From Pseudomonas rhizophila (GTDB lineage: Bacteria > Pseudomonadota > Gammaproteobacteria > Pseudomonadales > Pseudomonadaceae): a stretch of DNA of 64,000 bases. The position numbers were made by a program, and so were the translations under genes. The stretch spans positions 2,663,462 through 2,727,461 of the forward strand of contig NZ_CP024081.1 in NCBI RefSeq assembly GCF_003033885.1. The letters are read 5' to 3'. The notes under the pieces are model-generated. The model made no database searches, was not told where the DNA came from, and was given only the letters and a program-made list of their open reading frames with translations. Below, in pieces: positions 53,386-61,699 of this stretch (positions are counted from its first letter, which is position 1; every line of letters starts with the position of its first letter).

Positions 53386-54449
53386 GCCCGGAGTTCTGGC
53401 ACGGCAAGCGGGTGCTGGTCACCGGCCACACCGGTTTCAAGGGCAGTTGGCTGGCGCTGTGGCTGCAAAGCCTGGGCGCTCGGGTCAGCGGTTTTTCCCT
53501 GGATCCGGCCACCGAGCCCAACCTGTTCGAGCTGGCAAGGGTGGGCGAGGGCATCGATGATCGGCGCGGTGATTTGCGCGACCTCGGCGCGTTGCTGGAA
53601 GTGCTCGCCGACGTGCAGCCGCAGATCGTCCTGCACCTGGCGGCTCAACCATTGGTACGCGAGGGTTATCGCGATCCGCTGGGCACTTATTCCAGTAACG
53701 TCATGGGCACCCTGAACCTGCTCGAAGCGGTCCGCCAGATCGGCGGCGTGCGAGCCTGTGTCCTGGTCACTACCGATAAGGTCTACGCCAATCAGGAATG
53801 GCTGTGGCCCTACCGAGAAAACGAAGCCCTGGGCGGCCACGATCCTTACAGCAGCAGTAAGGCCTGCTGCGAGTTGCTGGCGCAGTCTTATGCCGCCTCG
53901 TTTTTCTCCGCCGATCGTTACGCTGAACACGGCCTGGCCCTGGCCACGGCCCGGGCTGGAAACGTACTGGGTGGCGGTGATTTTGCCCCTGAACGGCTGA
54001 TTCCAGACGTGCTCAAGGCTTGGTCGGCGGACGAACCGGTGACGCTGCGTTATCCCCAGGCCGTACGCCCCTGGCAGCACGCCCTGGAGCCGCTGGCCGG
54101 CTACCTGCAATTGGCCGCGCGCCTCTATGAGCAAGGCCCGGAGTTTGCCGGTGCCTGGAACTTTGGCCCCGGCGAGGCCGACATGTGCAGCGTCGGCGAA
54201 GTCGTCCAGTTGCTCGCCGAGCGCTGGCCGCTGGCGCCGGGCCTACGGATCGAACCGAGTGCTTTGCATGAAGCCGGCCTGCTGCGCCTGGACAGCAGCC
54301 GTGCCCGTCAGTTGCTGGGTTGGCAACCGCGCTGGTCGTTGCAGCAGTGTCTTGCCCAGACCCTCGATTGGCATTTGGCGTGGCAGAACGGCGATGACAT
54401 GCGTGCGATAACTCTGAATCAATTGAATCTCTACAGAGGTCGGTTATGA
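53367..54449 (+). CDS. rfbG: CDP-glucose 4,6-dehydratase
   Basis: Encodes 360 residues of the extended short-chain dehydrogenase type: NAD-binding VTGHTGFKGSWLALWL, then HLAAQPLVREGYRDPLGTYSSNVMGTLNLLE and the catalytic YSSSKACCELL (Tyr-x3-Lys). The product is CDP-4-keto-6-deoxyglucose, the branch point for dideoxy- and methylated sugars. The ATG at 53367 is preferred (GGGGAGG before it) over an in-frame start at 53346. Its last base overlaps the next gene as ATGA. Confidence 0.94.
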   Translation: METMGLSPEFWHGKRVLVTGHTGFKGSWLALWLQSLGARVSGFSLDPATEPNLFELARVGEGIDDRRGDLRDLGALLEVLADVQPQIVLHLAAQPLVREGYRDPLGTYSSNVMGTLNLLEAVRQIGGVRACVLVTTDKVYANQEWLWPYRENEALGGHDPYSSSKACCELLAQSYAASFFSADRYAEHGLALATARAGNVLGGGDFAPERLIPDVLKAWSADEPVTLRYPQAVRPWQHALEPLAGYLQLAARLYEQGPEFAGAWNFGPGEADMCSVGEVVQLLAERWPLAPGLRIEPSALHEAGLLRLDSSRARQLLGWQPRWSLQQCLAQTLDWHLAWQNGDDMRAITLNQLNLYRGRL

Positions 54450-55006
54450 CTGATTTCACCCTTCAGGCGTTGGCGCTGGAAGGCTTGTATCTGATCCGGC
54501 AAAAAGTCTTCTGCGATGATCGGGGCCGTTTTGCCCGATTGTTCTGTCAGTCCCGCCTCACGCTTCAGGGGCGTCCATTCGCTATTCGCCAGATCAACCA
54601 TTCACGTACGGTCGAAAAAGGTAGCGTTCGCGGTCTGCACTACCAAAAGCCGGGATATGCAGAGTCCAAGCTGATTACTTGCGTCCGGGGCGCGGTATGG
54701 GACGTGGTGGTCGACTTGCGGCCGCAATCCCCAACCTACCTGCAGTGGCATGCCGAGGAGCTGCAAGCCGATGACGGCCGCAGTTTGCTGATTCCTGCCG
54801 GTTTCGCTCATGGTTTCCAAGCCCTCACTGATGACGCTGAAGTGCTGTACCTGACTGATGCTGACTACGCTCCGGATCATGAAGCCGGCCTTTCGGTGAT
54901 TGACCCTGCACTGTCTATACCCTGGCCGTTGCCGGTTAAAAACCTGTCGGTCAAAGACGCGAGTCATCCGTTGCTGGACAAAGACTTCAGTGGAGTTGAG
55001 CTGTAA
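54446..55006 (+). CDS. dTDP-4-keto-6-deoxyhexose 3,5-epimerase-like protein
   Basis: Encodes 186 residues of the RmlC cupin family, with the catalytic region GSVRGLHYQKPGYAESKLITCVRGAVWDVVVDLR, the active-site His in RGLHYQ, and LIPAGFAHGFQALTDDAEVLY. RmlC proteins epimerise C3 and/or C5 of nucleotide-4-keto-6-deoxysugars. With a CDP-sugar pathway around it, the likely substrate is CDP-4-keto-6-deoxyglucose or its C-methylated form. Overlaps rfbG (ATGA) and the next gene (TAATG), so all are translationally coupled. Confidence 0.88.
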   Translation: MTDFTLQALALEGLYLIRQKVFCDDRGRFARLFCQSRLTLQGRPFAIRQINHSRTVEKGSVRGLHYQKPGYAESKLITCVRGAVWDVVVDLRPQSPTYLQWHAEELQADDGRSLLIPAGFAHGFQALTDDAEVLYLTDADYAPDHEAGLSVIDPALSIPWPLPVKNLSVKDASHPLLDKDFSGVEL

Positions 55007-55875
55007 TGGGGCATTCCTCGACCGTACTGGTTACGGGAGCCACCGGTTTTGTCGGTCGGCATCTGGTCAGTGCTTTACTCGCTAAAGGCTTCAAGGTTCG
55101 AGCTTCTGGCCGAAACGTCGAAATCGCGCGTGCCATGCCATGGTTTGATGATGTGGAGTTTTGCACGGCAGACATCCACGCACCGGACCTGGACGTGGCC
55201 GCTCTGACTGACGGGGTCGAGGCCATCGCGCATCTGGCTTGGCCAGGCCTGCCGAACTATCAGGCGCTGTTCCATTTCGAGCGAACCTTGCCTTTGGACT
55301 ACGCGTTTCTCAAGCGCGTGATCGAGGCTGGTGTCAGCCATGTGCTGGTCACCGGTACCTGTTTTGAATACGGGCTGCAAAGTGGCCCATTGAACGAGAC
55401 GGTGATCGCACAGCCTTGCACGCCGTATGGCCTGGCGAAACATACATTGCATCAGTTTCTTGAAGCCTTGCAGCGCGAGCGCGCCTTTACGTTGCAGTGG
55501 GCACGCCTGTTTTATTTGCACGGCGAGGGACAGAGCCCTAACAGTCTGTTGGCCAGTCTCGATCGGGCGATCGACGAAGGTGATGCGCAGTTCAACATGT
55601 CTGCGGGCGACCAGTTACGCGATTACCTGGAAATCGGACAAGCCGCTTCTCAATTGGCCTCGCTGATTGCGCGGCGCGATGTCGAGGGGGTGATCAACTG
55701 TTGCAGTGGTCATCCGGTGTCGGTGCGGGCTCTGGTTGAACAGCGAGTGCGTGAGCGCCAGTCGGCCATCGCCTTGAACCTGGGGCACTACGGGTACTCG
55801 GGTCATGAGCCCATGGCGTTTTGGGGTGATGCTCAGCGGATTTCTCAGCTCAGGAGAGAAGAACATGCAGCATGA
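55006..55875 (+). CDS. NAD-dependent sugar reductase/epimerase
   Basis: Encodes 289 residues of the extended SDR type: VTGATGFVGRHLVSALLAKG at the N-terminus, GTCFEYG near residue 120 and the catalytic YGLAKHTL. It most resembles 4-keto-reductases of deoxysugar routes. It probably reduces the 4-keto group to fix the final CDP-6-deoxyhexose stereochemistry; which alcohol is formed cannot be read. It overlaps the methyltransferase gene downstream by 11 bases. Base composition of 54446-56935 looks lower in GC than flanking genes, compatible with horizontal transfer of the cassette. Confidence 0.85.
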   Translation: MGHSSTVLVTGATGFVGRHLVSALLAKGFKVRASGRNVEIARAMPWFDDVEFCTADIHAPDLDVAALTDGVEAIAHLAWPGLPNYQALFHFERTLPLDYAFLKRVIEAGVSHVLVTGTCFEYGLQSGPLNETVIAQPCTPYGLAKHTLHQFLEALQRERAFTLQWARLFYLHGEGQSPNSLLASLDRAIDEGDAQFNMSAGDQLRDYLEIGQAASQLASLIARRDVEGVINCCSGHPVSVRALVEQRVRERQSAIALNLGHYGYSGHEPMAFWGDAQRISQLRREEHAA

Positions 55876-56935
55876 ACTGTATCGGGCTAGCGGACTGCCG
55901 ATTCTGCAGAACCGCACATTTGCCACTGCCGAACAGGCTCAGGCGTCGGCCAGCGCGGATATCGTGCTGGTGCAGGACAGCCAGAGCGGTCTGATCTTCA
56001 ATCAGGCATTCGACGCGAGCAAACTCAGTTATGACGTCGACTATCAAAACGAGCAGGCTCACTCAGTGCAGTTTCAACAGCACCTGAATGACGTCGAAGC
56101 GATCCTGGCGCGACATTTCAAAGACAAAAGCCTGATTGAAGTTGGCTGCGGAAAAGGTTATTTCCTCGAGATGCTGCGAGGCATGGGCTACGCCATCACC
56201 GGGATCGATCCTTCCTATGAAGGTGATAACCCTGATGTGATCAAGGCTCCCTTCAGTCGGGAGTTGGGGATGGCGGCTGATGCCATTGTGTTGCGCCATG
56301 TGCTGGAGCACATCAGCAATCCGGTCGGTTTTCTGACTGAAATCGCCGCTGCCAACCAGAACGGACAGATTTATATCGAAGTGCCGTGTTTCGACTGGAT
56401 TGTGGAGCACAGAGCCTGGTTCGATGTGTTCTACGAGCACGTGAATTACTTCCGCCTCGCCGATTTGCGCGCAATGTTCGGGACGGTGCACGAGGCGGGT
56501 CATTTATTCGGCGGCCAATACCTTTACATCGTTGCGGATCTTTCCACTTTGCGCAGCACACCCGCCGAGGCACCACAGCCGCTGATGCTGCCTGAAAACT
56601 TCACCGCCAGCCTCGACCGTGCCGTGCAGATCATCCGGGGCGCGCCTGAGCAAGGTTCGGCGATCTGGGGCGCTTCCTCCAAAGGCGTGATCTATTCATT
56701 AGCGCTGCAACGTGCAGGCGTGGCAGTGGATCGCGTGGTGGATATCAATCCAACCAAGCAGGGGCGCTACTTGCCTCTGAGTGGTGTGCGAGTGTCCTCC
56801 CCCCAGGAGGCGATGGACACCTTGCCTGAAGGCGCCAATCTGTTTGTGATGAATTCCAATTACTTCGAAGAGATCAAGCGGATGACCGGTGGGCGATACG
56901 TCTATCACGCCGTTGACAGCGCTTCGTTCCAATAA
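55865..56935 (+). CDS. Sugar C-methyltransferase (NovU/TylCIII-like)
   Basis: Encodes 356 residues. A SAM-binding domain (SLIEVGCGKGYFLEML, near residue 90) is followed by DAIVLRHVLEHISNP and a C-terminal domain of the sugar C-methyltransferase type (IWGASSKGVIYSLALQRAGV, about 255-350). The N-terminal zinc-ribbon of this family is recognisable in shape (LPILQNRTFATAEQ ... DSQSGLIFNQAFD) but has no cysteines, so it is degenerate. Family members methylate C3 of 4-keto-6-deoxysugars. AGGAGAG precedes the ATG at 55865; an earlier frame start at 55805 lies inside the upstream gene. Confidence 0.85.
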   Translation: MQHELYRASGLPILQNRTFATAEQAQASASADIVLVQDSQSGLIFNQAFDASKLSYDVDYQNEQAHSVQFQQHLNDVEAILARHFKDKSLIEVGCGKGYFLEMLRGMGYAITGIDPSYEGDNPDVIKAPFSRELGMAADAIVLRHVLEHISNPVGFLTEIAAANQNGQIYIEVPCFDWIVEHRAWFDVFYEHVNYFRLADLRAMFGTVHEAGHLFGGQYLYIVADLSTLRSTPAEAPQPLMLPENFTASLDRAVQIIRGAPEQGSAIWGASSKGVIYSLALQRAGVAVDRVVDINPTKQGRYLPLSGVRVSSPQEAMDTLPEGANLFVMNSNYFEEIKRMTGGRYVYHAVDSASFQ

Positions 56936-56950
56936 CCGCGAGATTCGAAC

Positions 56951-57688
56951 ATGACCGACAATACTCTTCATAAAACTTTCGAAGCCCAATGCCAGGCTGA
57001 AATCTCAGCTCAAGGCCAAGACGAGAAAGTCGTTGCGCTGGCCAAGGAGTTCTTCAACGAATCGGCCCGCCACAAGTACAGCTACCATTTTTCATGGATG
57101 GGCCGGCCGATCATCCAGTTGCCGCAGGACATGATGGCCATGCAGGAACTGATCTGGCAGATCAAGCCTGACCTGATCATCGAGTGCGGCATCGCCCACG
57201 GCGGTTCGATCATCTACTACGCCTCGTTGCTGGAACTGCAAGGCCACGGTGAAGTGCTGGGCATCGACCTGGATATCCGCCCGCATAACCGTGAAGCCAT
57301 CGAAAACCACCCGATGAGCAAACGCATCTCGATGATCGAGGGTTCGAGCATCGATGCGGCTATCGCCGAGCAGGTCCATGCAGCGGCCAAAGGCAAGAAA
57401 GTCATCCTGGTGCTCGATTCCAACCACACCCACGACCATGTGCTCGAAGAACTGCGTCTGTACGCGCCGCTGGTTTCGGTAGGCAGCTATTGCGTGGTGA
57501 TGGACACGGTGGTCGAGGACATGCCGGCGGACTTTTTCCCGGATCGTCCATGGGGCCCGGGCGACAACCCGAAAACCGCGGTGTGGAAATACCTCGAGGA
57601 AAATGGCGATTTCGAAATTGACCGGCAGTTGCAGAACAAGCTGCTGATCACCGTTGCACCGGATGGCTATCTGCGCCGGGTTCGTTAA
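56951..57688 (+). CDS. Cephalosporin hydroxylase (CmcI)-family methyltransferase
   Basis: Encodes 245 residues. CmcI-type features are ECGIAHGGSIIYYAS, LGIDLDIRPHNREAIENHP and the metal-binding-like LDSNHTHDHVLEEL, with PWGPGDNPKTAVWKYL near the end. The fold is a SAM-dependent O-methyltransferase, and family members (rhamnosyl O-methyltransferase, CmcI) methylate sugar or antibiotic hydroxyls. Likely methylates a hydroxyl of the flagellin glycan. It starts 15 bases after the C-methyltransferase stop. Confidence 0.85.
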   Translation: MTDNTLHKTFEAQCQAEISAQGQDEKVVALAKEFFNESARHKYSYHFSWMGRPIIQLPQDMMAMQELIWQIKPDLIIECGIAHGGSIIYYASLLELQGHGEVLGIDLDIRPHNREAIENHPMSKRISMIEGSSIDAAIAEQVHAAAKGKKVILVLDSNHTHDHVLEELRLYAPLVSVGSYCVVMDTVVEDMPADFFPDRPWGPGDNPKTAVWKYLEENGDFEIDRQLQNKLLITVAPDGYLRRVR

Positions 57689-57738
57689 TTCATCCGTATC
57701 AAATCATTGGCGTCTGGCAGGTTGTGGGGACAGGAAAT

Positions 57739-60672
57739 ATGCAGGTTCGAAACAATGCTCAAAGCAACGTGGCACCGCTGAACGAGCGGTTCACAGTGGT
57801 GGTGATCTCCCACAACCGCAGTGCGTTCCTGCGCCGGACATTGCATTACTACAGCGGCTATCCGTGTTCGGTGCTGGTGCTTGATTCATCGGTCGAGCGC
57901 GATGAGCAAATTGCCCGGGACTTTCCCTCGGTCGATTACCGGCACTTGCCTCAGTTCACTTACAAGGGGCTGCAAGACAAGCTGGTGTACGGCGTCAATC
58001 AGGTCACGACGCCCTACATGGTGTTCGCCGCCGATGACGATTTCCTGCTGCACGATGCCTTGACCGAATCGGTGGAGTTCCTCGAAGCCAATCCTGACTA
58101 TGGCCTGTGCCATGGCTACGGGATCATGTATTTGTCCTGCGCCACAGAAGTCTGCTACTTCCGTCGTGATCGCAAGGTGCATGAGGACTACAACAGCGAA
58201 CTGGCCGAGGACCGTGTGATCCGTTTCATGGATCAGTTCCTTCCGCCGTTCTACGCCGTGACCCGCACCGACCTGCTGCAGCAGTGGTACGGCATGCTGC
58301 CGCCAGGCACCAGTTTCGAATGGCAGGAAATCGGTCATACCTTTTACTTGTTGGCGTGCGCCAAGGCGCGGATCTTGCCGATTCCGTTCGCCGTGCGCGA
58401 ACTCAACTACGGCGGTTCCGAACACAACACCAATGTGTTGACCGTGCTCACCTTCAAGGATGCCAAAAGCGTTGCCGAGCGTGAACAGTTCGCCGAGTTT
58501 CTGGCATCCGTGCCTACCCAGCTTACCGAGCAGGCTCCGGAGCGTATCAAACAGATTGCTTTGGACAGTTTTGCGGCCATGGCTGACTGCTTGCAGCAGG
58601 GGCGCTCACTCAAAGGTACACAGATCATTCGTTCGGCCTGGCTGGAAGCAGGGGGCGAGCCGATGCGTTCGTTTGGCCCCCAGCAGTTTGTCGAAATGCC
58701 ATTTTATAATCAGCGGGTTTTCGATCTGCTGACCCAGTTTGAATTCCTGCTGCATGCAATGCCGGCCGGTCGCCTTCAGCTTCAGCAACTGGAAGGCATC
58801 CTGCTGCGCCAGCACGAACTGATGCAGGTGCAACCCAACGACAACGAACGCACGATACGCAGCCGCTTGTGGGAAGCCCAAGGTCTTTATGCGTTCAACC
58901 GTACCGTGGTCAAGCGCCTGGCCGAGTCGTTGAAGAACAGCGACGAGCCTGAAGAATCGGTGAAGTTGCAGGCCTGGCTCGAGCGTCTGGACTCGGTGCC
59001 GGGGCAGCAGGATCGCCGGTTACTGGAGAACATGCACTCCGGTCGCTTGTTGAGCTGGCTTGAAGCACGTAACCCCGATGAACAGCAACTCAAGTCCATC
59101 GCCGCCCACCTGGCCGAGCATCAGGGCGGGCCGCGGTTTGGCATCCTGTTGCTGGATCTGGACGCTGACATGTTCAAGTTGCAGGCTACCTTCGACAGCC
59201 TGGTCAACGGCCATTGCAAAGCATTCAACGTCGTGGTGTTCACCACGGGTGACTTGCCGGCGACCACCACCGCGCGTGACACCGTGCACTTCGTCAAAGT
59301 CAGCACCACCAATTACGTCGAGCGCATCAATCAGATCGTCGGGCAATCCACCGCCGACTGGCTGTTGCTGGCCGAAGCCGGTGACCAGTTCACCCAAAGC
59401 GGCCTGCTGCGCGCCAGTCTCGAACTGATCGGTGCCGAGGGCGTGCGCGCGGTGGCCATGGATGAAATCCAGCGCAAGGCCGATGGCGGCCTCACCGACG
59501 TATTCCGCCCGGGGGTCAACCTCGATCTGTTGCAATCGGTGCCTTCGTTGATGGCGCGGCACTGGCTGATTCACCGTGAGGTGCTGACCCAGGCCCGTGG
59601 CTTTACCGCGCAATACACCCAGGCCCTGGAACTGGACCTGCTGTTGCGCCTGATCGAGGACGAAGGGCTCAGCGGCCTGGCGCATCTGGCCGAGCCGTTG
59701 TTGATCTGCAACGCCCCGACGCAGGAAGAAAACCCTCAAGAGCGTCAGGTGTTGACCCGTCACTTGACTGCCCGGGGCTATCGCGCCCAGGTCACTTCGG
59801 CCCAGCCGCTGACCTACCAGATCGATTACCAGCACGCCGAACGGCCACTGGTGTCGATCATCCTTGAGAGCCGCGACAACTTCGAACACATCCAACAGGC
59901 GTTGGTCAGCGTGCTGCAGCGTACCCGCTACCATCGTCATGAAATCGTGATTGCCGACAACCACAGCCAATCCGAAGACCTGATCCAGTGGCTGGATAGC
60001 CTGGAAGGCAAGGGCGACCGGATTAGCATCCTGCGCAGCGACCGCCGCTTGAGCACTTCGGCGTTGTACAACTGGGCCAGCGGCCAGGCCAAAGGTGACT
60101 ATCTGGTGCTGCTGTCGGCCCAGGTGCAAGTGGTCAATGCCAACTGGCTAGACAGTCTGCTCAACCAGGCCCAGCGGCCTGAAGTGGGGATCGTCGGCAG
60201 CAAACAGATGGACAACCGCGGTGTCACCACCCAGGCCGGGCTGGTGCTTAAGCCCGACGGCCAGGTGGGCTCGGTGTTTGTTGGCGAACGCAAGGACGCC
60301 AAGGGCTACCTCAACGGTCATCAGGTGGAGCAGAGCTACTCGGCGGTGTCGGGCGCTTGCCTGATGATCCGCAAGGAGCTGTTCGAAGCCGTGGACGGCC
60401 TGGACGAGGAACACTTCGCTGAGGCGTTTGCCGATGTCGATCTGTGCCTGAAAGCGTCCGATGCGGGTTATCTCACCGTCTGGACCCCTCAGGCCCAGAT
60501 GCTGCACCCCGGCACATTCGCCCAAGCGCCACAGGCTGCCGGCGCTCTGCAGGACAAATGGCGGGCGCGCTTTGAACACGACCCGGCCCGTAACCCCAAC
60601 CTGGCCTTGACCGGCACCGGCTTTGCGCTGGGCACCGCTACGGCTGTCGATTGGTCGCGGTTGCTCGCATAA
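57739..60672 (+). CDS. Giant glycosyltransferase related to FgtA
   Basis: Encodes 977 residues. An N-terminal GT2-like TIGR00180-type unit (VVVISHNRSAFLRRTL, VFAADDDFLLHDALTESVEFLE) is followed by a middle, largely helical region, then GT2-like units (RPLVSIILESRDNFEHIQQALVSVLQRT at about 710, and FADVDLCLKASDAGYLTVWTPQ at about 910). The C-terminal half has the same order and motifs as the middle of FgtA. The ATG at 57739 is preferred (GGAA before it); a GTG at 57724 is an alternative. Probably builds the same flagellin glycan. Confidence 0.85.
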   Translation: MQVRNNAQSNVAPLNERFTVVVISHNRSAFLRRTLHYYSGYPCSVLVLDSSVERDEQIARDFPSVDYRHLPQFTYKGLQDKLVYGVNQVTTPYMVFAADDDFLLHDALTESVEFLEANPDYGLCHGYGIMYLSCATEVCYFRRDRKVHEDYNSELAEDRVIRFMDQFLPPFYAVTRTDLLQQWYGMLPPGTSFEWQEIGHTFYLLACAKARILPIPFAVRELNYGGSEHNTNVLTVLTFKDAKSVAEREQFAEFLASVPTQLTEQAPERIKQIALDSFAAMADCLQQGRSLKGTQIIRSAWLEAGGEPMRSFGPQQFVEMPFYNQRVFDLLTQFEFLLHAMPAGRLQLQQLEGILLRQHELMQVQPNDNERTIRSRLWEAQGLYAFNRTVVKRLAESLKNSDEPEESVKLQAWLERLDSVPGQQDRRLLENMHSGRLLSWLEARNPDEQQLKSIAAHLAEHQGGPRFGILLLDLDADMFKLQATFDSLVNGHCKAFNVVVFTTGDLPATTTARDTVHFVKVSTTNYVERINQIVGQSTADWLLLAEAGDQFTQSGLLRASLELIGAEGVRAVAMDEIQRKADGGLTDVFRPGVNLDLLQSVPSLMARHWLIHREVLTQARGFTAQYTQALELDLLLRLIEDEGLSGLAHLAEPLLICNAPTQEENPQERQVLTRHLTARGYRAQVTSAQPLTYQIDYQHAERPLVSIILESRDNFEHIQQALVSVLQRTRYHRHEIVIADNHSQSEDLIQWLDSLEGKGDRISILRSDRRLSTSALYNWASGQAKGDYLVLLSAQVQVVNANWLDSLLNQAQRPEVGIVGSKQMDNRGVTTQAGLVLKPDGQVGSVFVGERKDAKGYLNGHQVEQSYSAVSGACLMIRKELFEAVDGLDEEHFAEAFADVDLCLKASDAGYLTVWTPQAQMLHPGTFAQAPQAAGALQDKWRARFEHDPARNPNLALTGTGFALGTATAVDWSRLLA

Positions 60673-60697
60673 GCCTGCCAGGCAAAAGGAATCAGGT

Positions 60698-61699
60698 ATG
60701 TTCAACGGCAAATCGATTTTCATCTCAGGCGGCACCGGTTCGTTCGGGCGCAATTTCATCCGCCGGTTGCTGGAGCAGTACCAGCCCAAGCGGGTGGTGG
60801 TGTTTTCTCGTGACGAACTCAAGCAGTACGAGATGCAACAAACCTTCAATGCCCCGTGCATGCGTTATTTCCTGGGGGACGTGCGTGACGCCGACCGTTT
60901 GCGCCAGGCTATGCGTGGGATTGACTACGTGGTGCACGCGGCCGCCCTCAAACAGGTGCCGGCGGCGGAATACAATCCCACCGAATGCATTCGCACCAAC
61001 GTCAATGGCGCCGAGAACATCATTGCGGCGGCCATCGATAACGGTGTGAAAAAAGTCGTTGCGCTGTCCACCGACAAAGCGGCCAGTCCAATCAACCTGT
61101 ACGGCGCGACCAAGTTGCTGTCGGACAAACTGTTCGTGGCGGCCAACAATATCGCGGGTGAACAGCAGACCCGGTTTGCCGTGGTGCGCTATGGCAATGT
61201 CGCCGGTTCGCGAGGCTCGGTGGTGCCGTTCTTCAGCAAGTTGATCGCAGAGGGTGCGACGGAGCTGCCGATCACCGATGAACGCATGACCCGCTTCTGG
61301 ATCACCCTCGACCACGGCGTGCAGTTTGTGCTCGACAGCTTTGCCCGCATGCACGGCGGTGAAGTATTCGTGCCAAAGATTCCGTCGATTCGTATCGTCG
61401 ATCTGGCGTCGGGCATGGCTGGGCATTTGCCTCACAAGAACGTTGGAATTCGTCCTGGCGAAAAACTCCATGAGCTCATGGTGCCGCTCGATGACGCGCG
61501 CATGACCATCGAGTTTGCCGATCACTACACCATCCAGCCGTCGATTCGCTTCACCAGCGTGGATGTGGATTTCGCGCTGGACAATTTGGGGGAGTGCGGC
61601 AAGCCTGTGGCGGAGGACTTCGAATATCGCTCCGACACCAATCCGCACTTTTTGTCGGTTGATCAGATTGCCGACCTTCATGCCCGGTTGCCGACATGA
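60698..61699 (+). CDS. pseB: UDP-N-acetylglucosamine 4,6-dehydratase (inverting)
   Basis: Encodes 333 residues. The SDR NAD motif (SGGTGSFGRNFIRRLLEQ) and the catalytic TDKAASPINLYGATK (Tyr-x3-Lys) are characteristic of PseB, which forms the 5-inverted 4-keto-6-deoxy sugar at the start of CMP-pseudaminic acid synthesis. A typical ALKQVPAAEYNPTECIRTNV segment lies in the middle. The ATG at 60698 has AAAGGA upstream. Overlaps pseC by 4 bases (ATGA). Confidence 0.93.
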   Translation: MFNGKSIFISGGTGSFGRNFIRRLLEQYQPKRVVVFSRDELKQYEMQQTFNAPCMRYFLGDVRDADRLRQAMRGIDYVVHAAALKQVPAAEYNPTECIRTNVNGAENIIAAAIDNGVKKVVALSTDKAASPINLYGATKLLSDKLFVAANNIAGEQQTRFAVVRYGNVAGSRGSVVPFFSKLIAEGATELPITDERMTRFWITLDHGVQFVLDSFARMHGGEVFVPKIPSIRIVDLASGMAGHLPHKNVGIRPGEKLHELMVPLDDARMTIEFADHYTIQPSIRFTSVDVDFALDNLGECGKPVAEDFEYRSDTNPHFLSVDQIADLHARLPT

